NCBI GenBank assembly: GCA_034189085.1
Contig: JAXHVH010000008.1
Location: 3,062-67,061 of the forward strand
Direction of reading: 5' to 3'
Length of the DNA: 64,000 bases
Source of the DNA: M55B129 sp034189085
GTDB lineage: Bacteria; Bacillota; Dethiobacteria; DTU022
Shown here piece after piece: positions 63,101 through 64,000 of the stretch. Below the pieces are notes generated by a model. The model did no database searches and was not told where the DNA came from. It worked only from the letters and a program-made list of their open reading frames with translations. The translations under genes and the position numbers were made by a program. Each line of letters begins with the position of its first letter. The first letter of the stretch is position 1.

Positions 63101-63667
63101 CTCATAGTCGATTATCTCGATTTTTTGGACTTCGTGTGATGTCCGGAACCCATCGAAGAAATGGAGGAAGGGAACCCTTGTCTTCAGCGTGCTCAGGTGG
63201 GCGATCAGGGCTAAATCCATTACCTCCTGAATGGAGTTTGAGGAAAGAAGGGCAAAACCGGTCTGCCTGGCGGCCATCACGTCTGAATGATCACCAAAGA
63301 TAGACAGGGCATGGGTTGAAAGAGTTCTGGCCGAAACGTGAAAGACGGTGGGCAACAGCTCACCGGAAATCTTGTACATGTTCGGGATTTTAAGCAGCAG
63401 ACCCTGGGATGCGGTAAAGGTAGTGGTCAGAGCCCCATTTACCAGCGAACCATGAACAGCTCCGGCTGCCCCTGCTTCCGATTGCATGGTGGCGACGCGC
63501 AGTTTCTGGCCAAAAATGTTTTTGCGGCCGTATGCGGCCCACTCGTCACATATTTCAGCCATCGGTGACGACGGCGTAATTGGGTAAATTGCTGCCACAT
63601 CACTCATCGCATAAGCGATATGTGCTGCGGCAGTATTGCCGTCCATTGTTTCTACTTGTTTTGTCAA
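60134..63667 (-). CDS. nifJ: Pyruvate:ferredoxin (flavodoxin) oxidoreductase
   Basis: A 1177-residue single-chain PFOR: pyruvate + CoA + 2 Fd to acetyl-CoA + CO2 (reversible). MDGNTAAAHIAYAMSDVAAI and YPITPSSPMAE are the N-terminal POR region. Two ferredoxin clusters are CIQCNQCSFVCPH and CTGCDNCVDICP. The C-terminal TPP domain has GCAGCGETPYIK and NATGCSSIYG. TTG 63667 is preferred: GGAGG lies seven bases before it and the GTG at 63676 overlaps it. Length is normal for the homodimeric enzyme. Confidence 0.97.
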   Translation of the reverse strand: MTKQVETMDGNTAAAHIAYAMSDVAAIYPITPSSPMAEICDEWAAYGRKNIFGQKLRVATMQSEAGAAGAVHGSLVNGALTTTFTASQGLLLKIPNMYKISGELLPTVFHVSARTLSTHALSIFGDHSDVMAARQTGFALLSSNSIQEVMDLALIAHLSTLKTRVPFLHFFDGFRTSHEVQKIEIIDYEDIKTIVDWEAIKAFRERALSPEKPHQRGTAQNPDIFFQNREAANRFYLETPEKVAAVMDQVYELIGRRYHLFDYCGAPDAESVIVCMGSASETVEETVNYLAAAGEKVGMIKVRLYRPFSKEHFFAALPETCKRIAVLDRTKEPGSLGEPLYEDVCTAMFETNRNPLIIGGRYGLGSKEFNPCMVKAVFDNLNAENPQNHFTVGINDDVTHTSLEVPSGFTTSPEGTYRAKFFGLGSDGTVGANKNSIKIIGNNTKQYAQGYFVYDSKKSGGITVSHLRFGPHEIKSTYQIDEADFVACHNPAFVARYDILEGIKEEGTFLLNSSWNLQEMEEHLPAEMKKTIAGKKLKFYNIDAFKIAEETGLGGRINVIMQTAFFKLSGVIDPELAFKEIEKMIQKSYGKKGPEIVKKNVSAIYKALEALEEVKYPDSWAEATTGAVYTPEEAPQYVYDNVYPMIELKGDELPVSAFNPDGTVPTGTTRYEKRGVAIRVPVWIPENCIQCNQCSFVCPHAAIRPYLARPEDLDGAPEEFETLEGKGKDIAGFRYRVQVSPLDCTGCDNCVDICPTKEKALVMKPLSEVAVTEDACYRFAESLPEPDVEISPNTVRGSQYRKPLFEFSGACAGCGETPYIKVITQLFGNRMVVANATGCSSIYGGNAPTTPYTVDSKGRGPAWASSLFEDNAEFGYGFWLAVTQQRDKLVDLINNLMETDISSNLKTALEKWLAVKDQGEESLKAADTVSKLLQAEKPQENNAKLLEQIKEKTGLLPKRSVWAFGGDGWAYDIGYGGLDHVIASGADVNILVLDTEVYSNTGGQSSKATPTGAIAKFAAAGKDIRKKDLGLMAVTYGYVYVATVAMGANKNQFLKAVIEAESYPGPSLIIAYSPCIAHGINMSRSQREEKLAVDSGYWSLFRYNPLLAHEGKNPFILDSKEPKVDLRTFLMNEVRFRALTQEFPDRADILFEKAAKGAKERLEMYKQMAEVKVGSES

Positions 63668-63740
63668 CAAAGACACCTCCGTATATAATTATTTTGAAAA
63701 TGTTTTATTTTACAAGTACTGCCGCTTTCGATCCTGCTAC

Positions 63741-63769
63741 ATATTAGCACTTAATTGCCTTTCTGACAA
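63741..63769 (-). promoter_or_regulatory. nifJ promoter candidate
   Basis: On the minus strand TTGTCA - 17 bases - TAATAT, about 75 bases before the start. Confidence 0.5.
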
Positions 63770-63922
63770 GTTAGAAGCAGTGCCACATGGTGCCGGTCCA
63801 ATGTGTATTCTGCGATTTTTATCCGGGCGTTTGTCCTCGTTGACCGAACCTTTTTATCTAATTCTCTACTGAAATCGTTTTATCATATCCGGTAACGAGC
63901 AAACTTATGTTAAAATAATGAC

Positions 63923-64000
63923 ATGAAAAATCCTTCGGATCGTAAACAGCGCCTTATCCTGATAGTTGAGGATGAAGAAGATATCGTCAGGCTGCTCACC
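63923..64000 (+). CDS. Response regulator receiver domain, N-terminal part (3' end outside window)
   Basis: Twenty-six codons from ATG 63923: MKNPSDRKQRLILIVEDEEDIVRLL. The LILIVEDEED acidic pocket is the start of a CheY-like receiver domain; the phospho-acceptor Asp is beyond the window. No clear ribosome site is seen. Output domain unknown. Confidence 0.8.
   Translation, partial: MKNPSDRKQRLILIVEDEEDIVRLLT

Noticed and set aside
1..64000. CRISPR arrays, rRNA genes, prophage or transposase genes
   Set aside because: No regularly spaced repeats, rRNA signatures, integrase or transposase motifs were seen; the only mobile DNA is the intron remnant and possibly the inverted-repeat element.

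Overview
The window is a chromosomal segment of an anaerobic Firmicute, most likely a member of the Clostridia. The evidence is AGGAGG-type ribosome sites, many TTG/GTG starts, a long Bacillus-type SRP RNA, a T-box leader, pyruvate:ferredoxin oxidoreductase, formate-tetrahydrofolate ligase and a UGA(selenocysteine)-containing formate dehydrogenase. The last three, with an acyl-CoA ligase and peptide uptake, suggest a fermentative, syntrophic or acetogen-like anaerobe (inference).

The backbone is collinear with the origin-proximal region of Bacillus subtilis: tadA - SRP RNA - dnaX - yaaK - recR - tmk - holB - yaaT - abrB - metG - tatD - ksgA - veg - ispE - spoVG - glmU - prs - ctc - pth - mfd - yabM - mazG(yabN) - divIC - yabR - tilS - hpt - ftsH - coaX, with a folP-folB-folK group nearby. 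Several genes that B. subtilis carries in this order for sporulation are absent here (bofA, yabG, sspF, spoVT, yabP, yabQ, spoIIE), while the housekeeping genes remain.

Layout. 1-3.2 kb: end of an acyl-CoA synthetase, a lipoprotein, a zinc-ribbon membrane protein, tadA. 3.2-9.7 kb: tRNA-Ser(CGA), a five-gene dipeptide/oligopeptide ABC operon, tRNA-Ser(GGA) and SRP RNA; the transporter sits between the two serine tRNAs. 9.7-12.7 kb: a broken ACT-domain gene, then dnaX-yaaK-recR. 12.7-14.2 kb: two minus-strand genes (DUF3786, alpha/beta hydrolase). 14.3-23.8 kb: guaB, tmk-holB-yaaT, abrB, metG-tatD, an SCP2-like protein, ksgA and a YkuK-like protein. 23.8-24.1 kb: a non-coding element with 17-bp terminal inverted repeats and a minus-strand terminator. 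24.1-32 kb: veg, nicotinate salvage, ispE, spoVG, a shortened glmU, prs, ctc, pth. 32-37.2 kb: T-box-controlled aroF-pheA and the selenoprotein formate dehydrogenase. 37.5-50 kb: mfd to ftsH. 50-58 kb: a P1-family peptidase, fhs, a group IIC intron remnant behind the fhs terminator, and a minus-strand operon of a CPBP protein, folE, an HD protein, folP, folB and folK. 58-64 kb: coaX, a frameshifted small membrane-protein gene, a patatin-like lipase, nifJ and the start of a response regulator.

Functional links: formate dehydrogenase, fhs and folate synthesis all feed C1-tetrahydrofolate metabolism, and PFOR links pyruvate, acetyl-CoA and ferredoxin. The most interesting non-routine items are the inverted-repeat/ncRNA element, the intron remnant, the UGA-interrupted reading frames, the apparent AUC start of yabR, the GlmU lacking its acetyltransferase half, and the pattern of missing sporulation genes.
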